Source: a virus
IMG/VR virus record: IMGVR_UViG_3300046009_004793
Location: 1-64,000 of that record
DNA: 64,000 nucleotides
Strand: one strand, 5' to 3'
Shown: in pieces, positions 50,353-60,441 of the stretch
Numbering within the stretch: position 1 is the first letter of the stretch
Layout of the letters: each line of letters begins with the position of its first letter
Program-made: the position numbers and the translations under genes
Notes under the pieces: generated by a model
Told to the model about the DNA's origin: nothing
Databases searched by the model: none
Seen by the model: only the letters and a program-made list of their open reading frames with translations

Positions 50353-52923
50353 TTACTCCAATTCAATTCTTCTTATTAGTCGAACATTTACTTTATCTGT
50401 TCGTGGTACTAAGTATATAGACCCGTAATCTACCTTCTTAAAACTTTGTCCGTACATAAAGGCTTTATCATTAAATATTTGATCATCTATGTTATAGGTT
50501 GTATCTGTATTTACTCTGAAGAATGGGGTAGAAGTTAAGTATACCGCACTATTCATGGATTTAAACACTTCTGGAATAAAGAAACCGTGATTGATTTTTA
50601 AATTAATAAATTCTAATTCATTTTTAGATGGAAGATACCAGCCAGAAAGACGAGAACGGTCTCTTAGGTTCTCCATTGCCTTTCCTTGTATACCGTAATA
50701 AACTTCATTATCACCATAAGTATTCCATAAACCATCATACAGAGATGCAGGAATTGTTTCTAATTGTTCTCTTTTTCCTTTTATGGCTTCTAATTCAAAA
50801 TCAAATGGTGCTACTATAATTGCCCATTTTTTGGCAGTTGTTCCATATCCAACAATACTTGGTTTGTAGTTTACTGCCGGTCCTGTGAATGGTCTTCCAT
50901 TTACAGTTGATCCTTCATAGTTTAGTGGAGAACCAGGCTCAAATATTCCAACATATAACCCATCTTGATAATATGTTAATTCTGAATCTGGTAGAGTATC
51001 CTGTACTTGAACCGATCTTAAAGGAGCATTTCTTTCGCAATTTGCGTCTGTACAATCATCACATGTTTCTAGACCCGGATTTTCAGAACAACATATACCT
51101 CCACTTCTGAATCTTCCATCTAGATTTTGACAATTACCTTGTGTAGTTTGTATGCAAGATCCTTGATCGACACATGTACAACAACTTCCGGGTATTTGAT
51201 TGTTGCATACATCAATATCTGGAACAACAGTTGCTTGACATGAGCCATTGACACAGGACAATGAAGTTACATCTGTTATTGAATATGCTGGTTGATTATT
51301 AAAATCATCAATAGATCCTAGTTTTTCAAATTTATTTTCAAAATCAACAGCAAAACAATAATCGTTTGATGGGTCTAAAGGACCAGCACCTTTTATATTA
51401 CTACAAGAAACTAATTTATATTTCTTAGAGCGCACATATGAATTTGGTATTTCATCGTTTAATGAAACACAAGTCATGATTCCATCTTGTTCTATCCCAC
51501 AGAATGTGTGAACACCGAAAGATGCATTTACATATTCTTTAGGTGGCAAACTTCTAATCATGTCTCGAATTTGTTGTAATTCACTAGATTCATCCATGAA
51601 TGGTGAATAATAATCAAATGTATTATCTAACTTTTGACCAGCAAAACCAATTGTTGAATAGTCTTTATCATAAAAATCAAATCCAATTGGAGCAGAATTA
51701 TGTTGATATAATTTTTTTAATTTTAGAGCAGGAGAATAAGTTTTGTATTGTTCTGTATCTGGGTTGTAAAATCTTCCTTGAATTTTTACATTTGGATTTG
51801 TGGTATTTGTTGATGCCCATGCACTAAATGTTCTTGTAGCAATTAAATCTAAAACTGCACCAAGCACATCCCCAACAGGAGATTCTGAAGAATTTTCGAA
51901 TCTAGAAAAAAATCCAGTAGATGCGTAAAATACACCAGTGTTATTTTCAGTTATACCACCAAAATAACCATCATAATATCTTCGTGGTTCTTCTATTTCA
52001 TTTGTATATGATAAACTTCCCGGGCACACTTTTTTAAGTTTAATGTCTCCGGATTTAGCCAAATTTAGTAAATTTGGTACTTCGTTTTCTGGCCAAAAAA
52101 AGCCAGGAAGTAAATAATTTTGCTCACCAGAGATGTTTTGTGTGTTTTGTATAGTTGCAACATAATGAGTAATTTTGTTTAAAAATTTTCCAGAAAAATA
52201 TTTATCATAAAAATCTTCTTTAGCAGAACATCTTTGTGTTGTGCCTGCTCCATACACCCAACAAAATAAATTTGTACCATTATCACATGAATTTAAAACA
52301 TTTAAATTAGTTTCATTCAATTGACATTCAAGAGAAACCGGAATTGTTCCGCCAACAGACTCATCGCACTTTCTTCCATTATTATAGAAAGTAGAAATAT
52401 ATGGAAATATTGTTTTTTCAGCACATTCTTTTTCGTTGCAAACGTCAGTACACTCCGAAGAAATTGTTCCATCATCTTGAACTTCTGGATGACAACATGC
52501 TTTTTTAGGTCTAAAATCAATAACATTGGATTGTTCTGGTGTTCCAGTTTTACACAGAGCATCTATTTGTGTTGGTGTTTGTGTAGAACTGCAATCATAA
52601 TTAAGAGTCCATAATCCACCAATAGATTCACATTCGCACAATGTTGTATTTTTGACATATGTAGAGGTATCTGGGGGAGTAAACAAAGAACATGCACAAC
52701 AACACCCAGTAGATGCCGGAGTAATTGTATTATTTGGATCACATGCTCCGGACATAAAATAACCATTTAACTGATTGCATTGAGATAATGTTGTATCTAC
52801 AAATTGACCTACAGTATTTGTATCAGCATCAAAAACATAACAACAACCAGTGACATTAGTAGTTTGAATATAACTGCTATAATCTACTATTGTTTGAGAT
52901 CTTGTTCTAAAGTTTATAGACAT
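50353..52923 (-). CDS. Cysteine-rich adhesin-like virion protein (856 aa)
   Basis: Unlike its three larger neighbours it lacks a collagen-like start. Cys-rich modules begin at residue ~27 (G-C-C-Y, then G-C-C-C-A-C, K-A-C-C-H, G-S-C-C-T-C). A long middle domain of ~350 residues is not recognised. The end (G-W-Y-L-P-S-K-N-E-L-E-F near 785 and V-R-L-I-R-R-I-E at the terminus) has the G-W-x-L-P-x-x-x-E-L...R-x-I/R layout of DUF1566/Lcl-type lectin-like domains. Likely receptor-binding. Starts 1 nt after its neighbour's stop. Confidence 0.7.
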   Translation of the reverse strand: MSINFRTRSQTIVDYSSYIQTTNVTGCCYVFDADTNTVGQFVDTTLSQCNQLNGYFMSGACDPNNTITPASTGCCCACSLFTPPDTSTYVKNTTLCECESIGGLWTLNYDCSSTQTPTQIDALCKTGTPEQSNVIDFRPKKACCHPEVQDDGTISSECTDVCNEKECAEKTIFPYISTFYNNGRKCDESVGGTIPVSLECQLNETNLNVLNSCDNGTNLFCWVYGAGTTQRCSAKEDFYDKYFSGKFLNKITHYVATIQNTQNISGEQNYLLPGFFWPENEVPNLLNLAKSGDIKLKKVCPGSLSYTNEIEEPRRYYDGYFGGITENNTGVFYASTGFFSRFENSSESPVGDVLGAVLDLIATRTFSAWASTNTTNPNVKIQGRFYNPDTEQYKTYSPALKLKKLYQHNSAPIGFDFYDKDYSTIGFAGQKLDNTFDYYSPFMDESSELQQIRDMIRSLPPKEYVNASFGVHTFCGIEQDGIMTCVSLNDEIPNSYVRSKKYKLVSCSNIKGAGPLDPSNDYCFAVDFENKFEKLGSIDDFNNQPAYSITDVTSLSCVNGSCQATVVPDIDVCNNQIPGSCCTCVDQGSCIQTTQGNCQNLDGRFRSGGICCSENPGLETCDDCTDANCERNAPLRSVQVQDTLPDSELTYYQDGLYVGIFEPGSPLNYEGSTVNGRPFTGPAVNYKPSIVGYGTTAKKWAIIVAPFDFELEAIKGKREQLETIPASLYDGLWNTYGDNEVYYGIQGKAMENLRDRSRLSGWYLPSKNELEFINLKINHGFFIPEVFKSMNSAVYLTSTPFFRVNTDTTYNIDDQIFNDKAFMYGQSFKKVDYGSIYLVPRTDKVNVRLIRRIELE

Positions 52924-52924
52924 A

Positions 52925-55900
52925 TTAACAACTCTCGTATAAATTGCATTCTGGACATATTATATGTACACATAGTCCTTCATCAAGTTTTACATATTTT
53001 GTTTTTTCACCAGTTTTTATTCTTGTTAATGGTTCAGTTTGACCAACTGTTGATGGTGAAACTATGTAAGCATTTATCCATTGTGCCTCAGTTGGTCCAT
53101 CCTCACATGATTCACTATTGCTACCACCGGAGCCACCACCGGAGCCGCTGCCGCCTCCGCGTCCTCCACTGATAACTGTACCACCACACTCATCCTCCGT
53201 CCATGTTCCATAGAATGAACAAGAGTCGAGGCATGCATCTACACAACAACATACATTCTTACAGTCACATAAAGCTTCAACACCAGCGCCACATGATTTT
53301 TGCCAATATGCACCTTGTATAAAAATAATAGGAACTGCGGTTCTTTCTGCTTGAGAAAGTGATTTTGCATTTGAACCATTTAAATGGGTTGTTTGTGATC
53401 TATTATAAAAAACAGAATATGTTCTATATGCTTCTAAATTATATCGAAGGTTTCTTCCTAAAATTCCCCTTGGTATGCCTCCATATAATTGATCGGTTGT
53501 GCCGTTCCCCGGTGATTGAAGCAATGACTCACAGAAATCATTCAGAGGATCTCCTGTCGTAGATGAGATGCCAGCAGCCCAGGCTGGGGGAAATGCATCT
53601 TGAGAAAAACCAATGTTGTCCCTAATTGGATCTTGATACTCTCCGTTTTCATCGGTATCAGTAGTACATTTTAATTTTCCTCCAGTACCAGGCACCTCAA
53701 ACCACAATTCTCCAGTTGAATAAAGAAAATCCCCATGAAGTAACGTTTGTTTTCTAGGATAAAATAAAGTAACACTGGTGCTCGATATGCCTTCACCATC
53801 AAATGTAGAGCATAGTGAGGTATACCCGTCTTCACACAATCTATTAATAGGATCACCATAAAATCCGTGTCTGTAGTAATTCACAAAAGTATTAACCCTA
53901 AATGTCCATAAAGGATCGCTTGTTCCTGCTTCTGGAATATCATTCGATCCTGGATTATTAAAATCAAAAATATCATTACAGTTGTTCAAAAAACCACAAT
54001 TGTCTGCTATTGAAGACCAATATGACCATTGTATTCCAGCGCCCTTATAACTTTTGCTATTACACAACATATATGGATCATATTGTAAATAACCTTCTTG
54101 AACACATCCCGCTCCAAATAGTTTTTTACCACGGAATGGGCTATCTATCCATTCTGTCCAAAAAAATTCTGGCGTTTGATCCTCGAATACATAATCACCA
54201 AGAAGTCTATTATAATAAGTATTTCTACTATTAAAATTCTGTATTTGTAATAACTCTAAAGGCGACGGATCTGGATTAGGAGAATTGACAGTGGCATTTA
54301 TGCTTTCTGGTACTCCCATAGACTCTTTAATTCCACGAACCATATTTTTAACAACTTTCAATTTACCAGACGCCGCTCCGTTTTCAATATCAATATAATC
54401 TGTATGCAACAAATCCATAAAATATTTTAATTCACCATTAAACGTTGCTAAACACATGTCAGTTATTGTTTTGTAATTTAACAAACGAAGATTGTGTGTA
54501 ACCCTAGCATGTCTGTTACTACCACAAACCCGTCTGTCAAATTTATAAGTTATTCTTCCCCACAGTGGAGGAAATGGTGCTAATATTCCATTTTCAATTT
54601 CTTCTTGATATGGTTCAAGCTTTTCAAATGTTGTTTGAAAATTTGATGGTGGTTGACTTAGATTAGTAAAACCGTACTCAATCGGAGGAATTGGATCACA
54701 TAGTTTGCAGTCTGTTTGTTGATCTGGTGTATAACCAAATCGCGTTAAACATCTTGCTCGTGTTATAGAAGGATTACTAGTTTTATTATATGATCCAACA
54801 TAATAACATTTAAATTTACCGCGAACTCCTAGTACATCAGCAGATGTTCTAGTATCAATCTTTAACTTATCTACTGGATAAGATGGACTATTAGTATTAT
54901 CTGGCCATTCTTCTATAAAGTATGGAATTTGAACTGGTGTAAATAGATCTGTTTCTGAATCTAATTGAATTTGTTTTACTCCAGTTTTAGTATTAATAGT
55001 AACATCATCGATTTGTTTACTGTTTAATTTATTTGCAATATTTTCATCTATTAATGCTACTGCTCTGTATGGTGCTTGAGATTGTTTAATAAATTTTTCT
55101 TTCCATACACTCTGATCAGCAACTAATTCTGCAACTCTTTTACTACCAATTGATTCTAAGTATTCTCCTAGAGTAGAAATACCAGCATCTATATCATCTG
55201 GTGTTGGATTGGTTATGGATAAATTATCCACACCAGGAACCAGGTCTGGTTGAATTCGCAACCATTGTCCAGGATCGTTTGGTGCAATATTTGGGTTACG
55301 GAATCTTCCGTCATATAGTCCTTGATATTTAATATAACCACCCATCATTCCACCATTTGGTTCTAGAACAATTGGACTCAATAATGAATCAGTGATACCA
55401 TTATTTTCAATATGAGCAAAGCACCAGAAACATGCAACAGTTTGTTCTTCCCCAGAACCACCACAATCATTAGAACAATCACATGAGTCGTTAGGATGTG
55501 TTTGTGGGCACGTTTGTGTTATTGGAACTTGAGTAGAAAGACATTGACATATTTCGTTAGTACATGGTTTAAAGCATGTTCTTAAATTACAGTCGTAATT
55601 GGTGCAATTTCCGTCATTAAATATTCCTTGGCCGGGAACTTGACCACACCCACCGCATAATTGTTTATCTATACACTGACCGTCTTGTTGGCATTTAGAG
55701 CATTCTACGGGACTGCAAAAACCAACACATTGTTCCTGAGTTGTAAAATAGTTACTACTACCAATCGTAGAATATTCCTCACAAGTTTCACCTGGTCTTA
55801 AATTAACAGAAACTTGCTGACAATTGCATTGATTATTTTCTGGAAGAGTATTGCATCTGTAACAAGTGGATGGGACGGTATTGCAGTCACATTTAGTTGT

Positions 55901-57481
55901 ATCACAGTTTGTATTTTTACCCATGTAAATACCATTTAGTGTGGTATTGCATTCATATGGTGTTTGTACCTCTTGACAAGAATATCCATCTTCTACTGGA
56001 ATACAGCAAGCACCCGGAGCAGATACTGAATCGCAGCATTTTGCTTCAGAGCAACTGTTAACATTTTTTACTGTTTTTCCACCAAGATATTTACAATATT
56101 CTTCTGTTAATTGCCCAAGGCACTCTCCATCTTTACAGCAATAAACTGATGTATCTTTGCAGTTATTATAGCATAGACCAGATTCAACAAGTACACTTCC
56201 ATCTGAATTATATGTTGTATAATTTTGTGCATCGTTGTCTGGAAAAATACCAACATCACCACATGTTATTCCTGAAATAAATTGACCATTAATTGCTTGA
56301 CAAAAACTTGGATCAATATCAGATATACATCTTCCTTCTGAACAGCAAACACCATCATAAGTTTTTTGTGCAGTATCAGTTATGCATTTATTTTTTGTAC
56401 AAGGAACCATAGGTTCAAATGTACCATCTCTCTCATCACAATACGTTTGAGTTACATAATCTTCACAGTGTTTTTCATCATCCACATCAAAATAGCAGCA
56501 TGATCCTCTTAAGCCTGGATTTATGGCTTCATTAACTCCAAACCCTCTTGCTGTAAAATGTGCTCTCCATTTATCATCTTGGTTAGTTCTCCACATGTGA
56601 AGAATATTCATGCCTGGATAGAATATGGGTTTGCTTGCCTCATCAAAAACCACATCTGATGGAAAATTCCAAACATCTTCACCATCAATAAACAATGTAA
56701 CAGACATTACTTGACCGTCTGGGATTGCATCGTATTTGAATCCCTTAATACCAATTGGAGTTATTAACTGATAAACTGTTGCCCTTGAAACATCTAAAGT
56801 AATTCCTTCTGGGCTGCCCTGGTCAAAGAAAGTATCTGTAGTGACAATTCTTTCTCCACGCTCTATTGGACCCAAGGTAAATAAAGTGTCTCGAATATCA
56901 GTTACTACATTTCTTCCGCTAGATTCTGTACCAAAATTAATATATCCATAATCATTATCACCAACTCTGATTGATGAATTTGCTCTTTGTGGAGCAAGAT
57001 CAGTAGACATTACATAGTTTCTTTGTTTAAAATAAACTATTCTATTGTTTTCTGTAGAAGCAGATATACCTCCACCAATATTTTGATCTAAGATAGTAAA
57101 CTTTAGATTGTCAAAAGACGAATAAGTGACACCCAAAATACCGCCAGATCTAAAGTTATAAAATTCTAAAGTTATTCCACCACATACGCCTTTTAGAACT
57201 GGGATTCCTGTTCCAATTGTTGTTGCAGTAATTCCCGCATAAATTCCAGTAGCACCTTTAAAAATGCCAGGAGAAACAACTGTTCCATCAGATAAAGTAA
57301 ACTCCACTTGTCCGGTTGGAGTTACATTTACTAAAGTAATGTAATTTGAATTTATTCCAGTTGATCCAGTGGGACCGGGAACTGTTTGGTTTGCTCCTGT
57401 GGGTCCGGTTGGACCAATAGATCCTGCTGCACCTAAACCAGTACTTGGAAATATAGAACTATGACCAATATTATTTGACAT
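52925..57481 (-). CDS. Giant cysteine-rich virion protein (1518 aa)
   Basis: Longest gene in the window. Residues ~20-45 are collagen-like (G-P-T-G-P-T-G, P-G-P-T-G-S-T-G), then a beta region to ~325. From ~328 follow at least four repeats of the form G-x-C-C-x-x-G-x-C...C-x-x-x-x-G-x-[FY]...C...C, then a denser Cys region to ~690. A large unrecognised region with aromatic and charged residues runs to ~1400. The end has C-C-C-V-D-A-C-L-D-S-C, a Gly/Ser-rich linker near 1445-1460 and a final C-P-E-C...C. Many disulfides imply an extracellular virion surface role. No DUF1566-like end is visible here. Confidence 0.75.
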   Translation of the reverse strand: MSNNIGHSSIFPSTGLGAAGSIGPTGPTGANQTVPGPTGSTGINSNYITLVNVTPTGQVEFTLSDGTVVSPGIFKGATGIYAGITATTIGTGIPVLKGVCGGITLEFYNFRSGGILGVTYSSFDNLKFTILDQNIGGGISASTENNRIVYFKQRNYVMSTDLAPQRANSSIRVGDNDYGYINFGTESSGRNVVTDIRDTLFTLGPIERGERIVTTDTFFDQGSPEGITLDVSRATVYQLITPIGIKGFKYDAIPDGQVMSVTLFIDGEDVWNFPSDVVFDEASKPIFYPGMNILHMWRTNQDDKWRAHFTARGFGVNEAINPGLRGSCCYFDVDDEKHCEDYVTQTYCDERDGTFEPMVPCTKNKCITDTAQKTYDGVCCSEGRCISDIDPSFCQAINGQFISGITCGDVGIFPDNDAQNYTTYNSDGSVLVESGLCYNNCKDTSVYCCKDGECLGQLTEEYCKYLGGKTVKNVNSCSEAKCCDSVSAPGACCIPVEDGYSCQEVQTPYECNTTLNGIYMGKNTNCDTTKCDCNTVPSTCYRCNTLPENNQCNCQQVSVNLRPGETCEEYSTIGSSNYFTTQEQCVGFCSPVECSKCQQDGQCIDKQLCGGCGQVPGQGIFNDGNCTNYDCNLRTCFKPCTNEICQCLSTQVPITQTCPQTHPNDSCDCSNDCGGSGEEQTVACFWCFAHIENNGITDSLLSPIVLEPNGGMMGGYIKYQGLYDGRFRNPNIAPNDPGQWLRIQPDLVPGVDNLSITNPTPDDIDAGISTLGEYLESIGSKRVAELVADQSVWKEKFIKQSQAPYRAVALIDENIANKLNSKQIDDVTINTKTGVKQIQLDSETDLFTPVQIPYFIEEWPDNTNSPSYPVDKLKIDTRTSADVLGVRGKFKCYYVGSYNKTSNPSITRARCLTRFGYTPDQQTDCKLCDPIPPIEYGFTNLSQPPSNFQTTFEKLEPYQEEIENGILAPFPPLWGRITYKFDRRVCGSNRHARVTHNLRLLNYKTITDMCLATFNGELKYFMDLLHTDYIDIENGAASGKLKVVKNMVRGIKESMGVPESINATVNSPNPDPSPLELLQIQNFNSRNTYYNRLLGDYVFEDQTPEFFWTEWIDSPFRGKKLFGAGCVQEGYLQYDPYMLCNSKSYKGAGIQWSYWSSIADNCGFLNNCNDIFDFNNPGSNDIPEAGTSDPLWTFRVNTFVNYYRHGFYGDPINRLCEDGYTSLCSTFDGEGISSTSVTLFYPRKQTLLHGDFLYSTGELWFEVPGTGGKLKCTTDTDENGEYQDPIRDNIGFSQDAFPPAWAAGISSTTGDPLNDFCESLLQSPGNGTTDQLYGGIPRGILGRNLRYNLEAYRTYSVFYNRSQTTHLNGSNAKSLSQAERTAVPIIFIQGAYWQKSCGAGVEALCDCKNVCCCVDACLDSCSFYGTWTEDECGGTVISGGRGGGSGSGGGSGGSNSESCEDGPTEAQWINAYIVSPSTVGQTEPLTRIKTGEKTKYVKLDEGLCVHIICPECNLYESC

Positions 57482-57492
57482 TATTTACTTTC

Positions 57493-60441
57493 TTATCTAC
57501 AGGAGGAACATGTATTCATCGTTTTAAAACTATATTCAAATTGATTTTCATAATTTTTAGTTTTAAAGTATATAGGAATCATTCTACATGCCCTTAATTT
57601 AGCCTGTTGAGAAGATTTTAACAATGAAACCATTTTTCCAGTTGAGAAATCCTGAGTATAGGCTCGGTGTGCCTGTGTTGTTTTATATTTTTTCCAAGTA
57701 TCTAACAGTCCGTCTGGTGAAGACAGAGGATCTTCTAATGAAAAATTATAGTTTTCATAATTTTTTACACCGAAAGAACCAGATTCTGCCGATTTAATTT
57801 CAATGACTTTTCCGCCAGTAGTAGAAGACCAATATTTATTTTGATTTGATATTGTTTTCCAAGAAGAACTATTTGAATTATAAATTATTCCTTGATTGAT
57901 TGCATCTAAGTTGTGATACATCATGTTTAGTTCTAAAGCACTTGGTATGTACCAATCAGAATAACCGTTATACATCTGTTTATTTTTAGAACTAATTTGA
58001 TATAAAGCCGTTGTTTGATTGTTTACGGCATACCACATTTCTTTATACTTTTCTTTGAAGTATGTTTCGTTTGTTGTGATTAAATTTTCATCAATTGCTG
58101 ATTGCCAATAATTTGCTTTGCTATGTTTAAATCTTAACATAGCAAGAGGATCTATGGTTTTAGGGGTTCCATCGATAATATAATTGTTTCGTATGAACCA
58201 AGTATTTCTTTCGATTGTGGTTTCATCAAATAGTCTGGTATTTAATAACCCATCAAATACTGTTGTTCCATAGGGTGTCAATACATTATTTTGCCATAAA
58301 CTGTCTGTGTAATTTTTCATGTAACTTGGTACACTGAAACCGGAAACAGACATACTCATACCAAACGACAATGTATCACCAAAATCTTCTGGAGCAACAA
58401 CAAGAACCCATGCATTTGGTATATTTTCGCCGTGAATGTGTTTTGCAAATTGTTTGTATGCTAATATAGAATTAAAACCATATTTTTTGTTTGTTCCACC
58501 ACCATCGTTGCAAGATTTACTATCTTCAGTGAAGCAAACATCACTTAGTCTATTGTAGAATGTTAGTTTATACTTATCTGGATATCCAGAAAGGGATTTA
58601 ATATCCTTTATTAATATTTTTCCGCTGCTGTCGCCTAAGTTTTTAGAAGTTACATACCTAGAAGGAGAAAAATTAGAGCAGTTACAATTTAATCTTGAAT
58701 TAAACACACCATTTACTGCAATATAATTTTTTATTCCAGTGCCTTTAGCATTTTCTATTTCTGATATAACTTCGCCTCTTGCAAAATAACCAGAAGTATC
58801 AAAACCGGATGGTGGAGGATAGCCAACAAATCCTGCGACGATTCCTCCTTCAAAATAATCTCCAATTTGTAAACTATTTGTTATTTCAATATTTGCATCC
58901 GTTAAAACTCTAGTTGAAGCAATTCTATTTTCTAGCGTATCTGTACAGCAAGATGAATTGGCGCAAACACTTGTTGGTCCTTGATAAATGCCACCTTGTT
59001 CCATACATTCTTTTGGTGTTAAGTTATCAATGCATTCTGTTTTTCCAAAACAGCAAGCACCATAAATGCCATCAATGCAACAATTTCTTTCTTCACATGG
59101 AACTTCTGCGTAAATCCCGTTTAATCCCCTACAAATATCTTGAGATGCGTCGCTTAAAGGCAAACTATAACACGTTCCACTTACGCAGCACGATGCATCA
59201 TTATCTGAAACAGTACAAGTATCCGGGCATCCACCTTTTATGTTTAGTTCTGAGCATCTTATATTTTGGAAAAATGTTCCAAAGACCTTATTACAAACTT
59301 CTTTATTGGTTTCTATACAAATTCCATTTACACAACAAACACCACCAGAATAACAATCTCCTGTTAAATATCTTTCGTTACATGATTTAAAACTAAAGTT
59401 TCCTTTTATATTTTCACAAAATGCTTTATTAACGTAATCAATACAAGTTCTGCTAACAATTGAGCCTGTTCCTTCTGGATCATTTGTGCAGTAACAGCAA
59501 GAACCAATTATTGAAGAAGAATATGTTTGATTGGAATATGTTATTCCTTTTCCAATCATGTCTATTTGAATAGGACCAGTTAGTGCAACACCAATAAATT
59601 CGGGGGTATCAATAAAAGTAATTCCTTCTACTCTAAATGACATTTTAGGATAAAGATTACCATCTTCATCTTTTACTGTTATAAAAATTCCCTGATCTGT
59701 TCTATTAAATATTCCAGATGAATTTGAAGTTAATGCGTATGATACGTCAACTTGGTTTAATACTTCATTGACTTTATCGTTTTCAACATTTATCCAGTTT
59801 AAATTGCCTGTATAACCAACTTTAAACTGAGTTGTGTAGTCTTGATTTATTTTAAAAGTAAAATTATCTAAAGTTAGTCCAAGTAAACTTCCAGAAACCG
59901 GAGATGTAATATCTCTATTATATCTTGTTGTTGAATCTCTTGTAGGAACTGCGGAAAGATCACCGGGACCAGTTCCTGAATCTAAGTATAACAACCCACC
60001 AGTTCTTCCAAATATAGAACTGGGTGCTGAGGGACTTTCGATATAAAAAGAATCAAAACTAATTCCGGCAGTTGCTTCTCCTTCTACCTTTAATGATTTA
60101 AACAATAAATGGTATGGATTATTCCCGGAAAAACCAGCAAATAAACTAAAGTGTGTTGAGTTTCCAGTTTCTTGTATTTTTAAATTTGGATTTGCTACAC
60201 GAAGTATTGATCCACTGGGTGCAGTAACTCCAAAAGAAACAAATGTGTTATTTGTATATGTTATACCAAAGACATAATTTTCTATAGACGAAATAACATA
60301 TGAGGCACCACTTGCGCCTGTTGGTCCAGTTATTGAAAAACCAGTAATACCAATAGGACCAGTTGGTCCTGTAGCACCACGAATATAAGTTACACCAGAG
60401 ACTACTAAGTTACTTGGTATTGTCGAAGAATAAAAGGGCAT
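57493..60441 (-). CDS. Cysteine-rich collagen-like adhesin (982 aa)
   Basis: Collagen-like start at ~20-45 (G-A-T-G-P-T-G-P-I-G), then a beta domain to ~315. Four Cys repeats lie at ~315-500 (G-S-C-C-Y-C, G-V-C-C-V-N-G-x-C, A-S-C-C-V-S-G-x-C, G-A-C-C-F-G). The C-terminal half ends with D-W-Y-I-P-S-A-L-E-L-N-M-M near 840, Y-W-S-S-T-T-G-G near 885 and L-R-A-C-R-M-I-P-I near 950. That combination is the DUF1566/Lcl-type fold, used by surface adhesins. Start overlaps the upstream gene by TAATG. Probably a host-binding fibre. Confidence 0.75.
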   Translation of the reverse strand: MPFYSSTIPSNLVVSGVTYIRGATGPTGPIGITGFSITGPTGASGASYVISSIENYVFGITYTNNTFVSFGVTAPSGSILRVANPNLKIQETGNSTHFSLFAGFSGNNPYHLLFKSLKVEGEATAGISFDSFYIESPSAPSSIFGRTGGLLYLDSGTGPGDLSAVPTRDSTTRYNRDITSPVSGSLLGLTLDNFTFKINQDYTTQFKVGYTGNLNWINVENDKVNEVLNQVDVSYALTSNSSGIFNRTDQGIFITVKDEDGNLYPKMSFRVEGITFIDTPEFIGVALTGPIQIDMIGKGITYSNQTYSSSIIGSCCYCTNDPEGTGSIVSRTCIDYVNKAFCENIKGNFSFKSCNERYLTGDCYSGGVCCVNGICIETNKEVCNKVFGTFFQNIRCSELNIKGGCPDTCTVSDNDASCCVSGTCYSLPLSDASQDICRGLNGIYAEVPCEERNCCIDGIYGACCFGKTECIDNLTPKECMEQGGIYQGPTSVCANSSCCTDTLENRIASTRVLTDANIEITNSLQIGDYFEGGIVAGFVGYPPPSGFDTSGYFARGEVISEIENAKGTGIKNYIAVNGVFNSRLNCNCSNFSPSRYVTSKNLGDSSGKILIKDIKSLSGYPDKYKLTFYNRLSDVCFTEDSKSCNDGGGTNKKYGFNSILAYKQFAKHIHGENIPNAWVLVVAPEDFGDTLSFGMSMSVSGFSVPSYMKNYTDSLWQNNVLTPYGTTVFDGLLNTRLFDETTIERNTWFIRNNYIIDGTPKTIDPLAMLRFKHSKANYWQSAIDENLITTNETYFKEKYKEMWYAVNNQTTALYQISSKNKQMYNGYSDWYIPSALELNMMYHNLDAINQGIIYNSNSSSWKTISNQNKYWSSTTGGKVIEIKSAESGSFGVKNYENYNFSLEDPLSSPDGLLDTWKKYKTTQAHRAYTQDFSTGKMVSLLKSSQQAKLRACRMIPIYFKTKNYENQFEYSFKTMNTCSSCR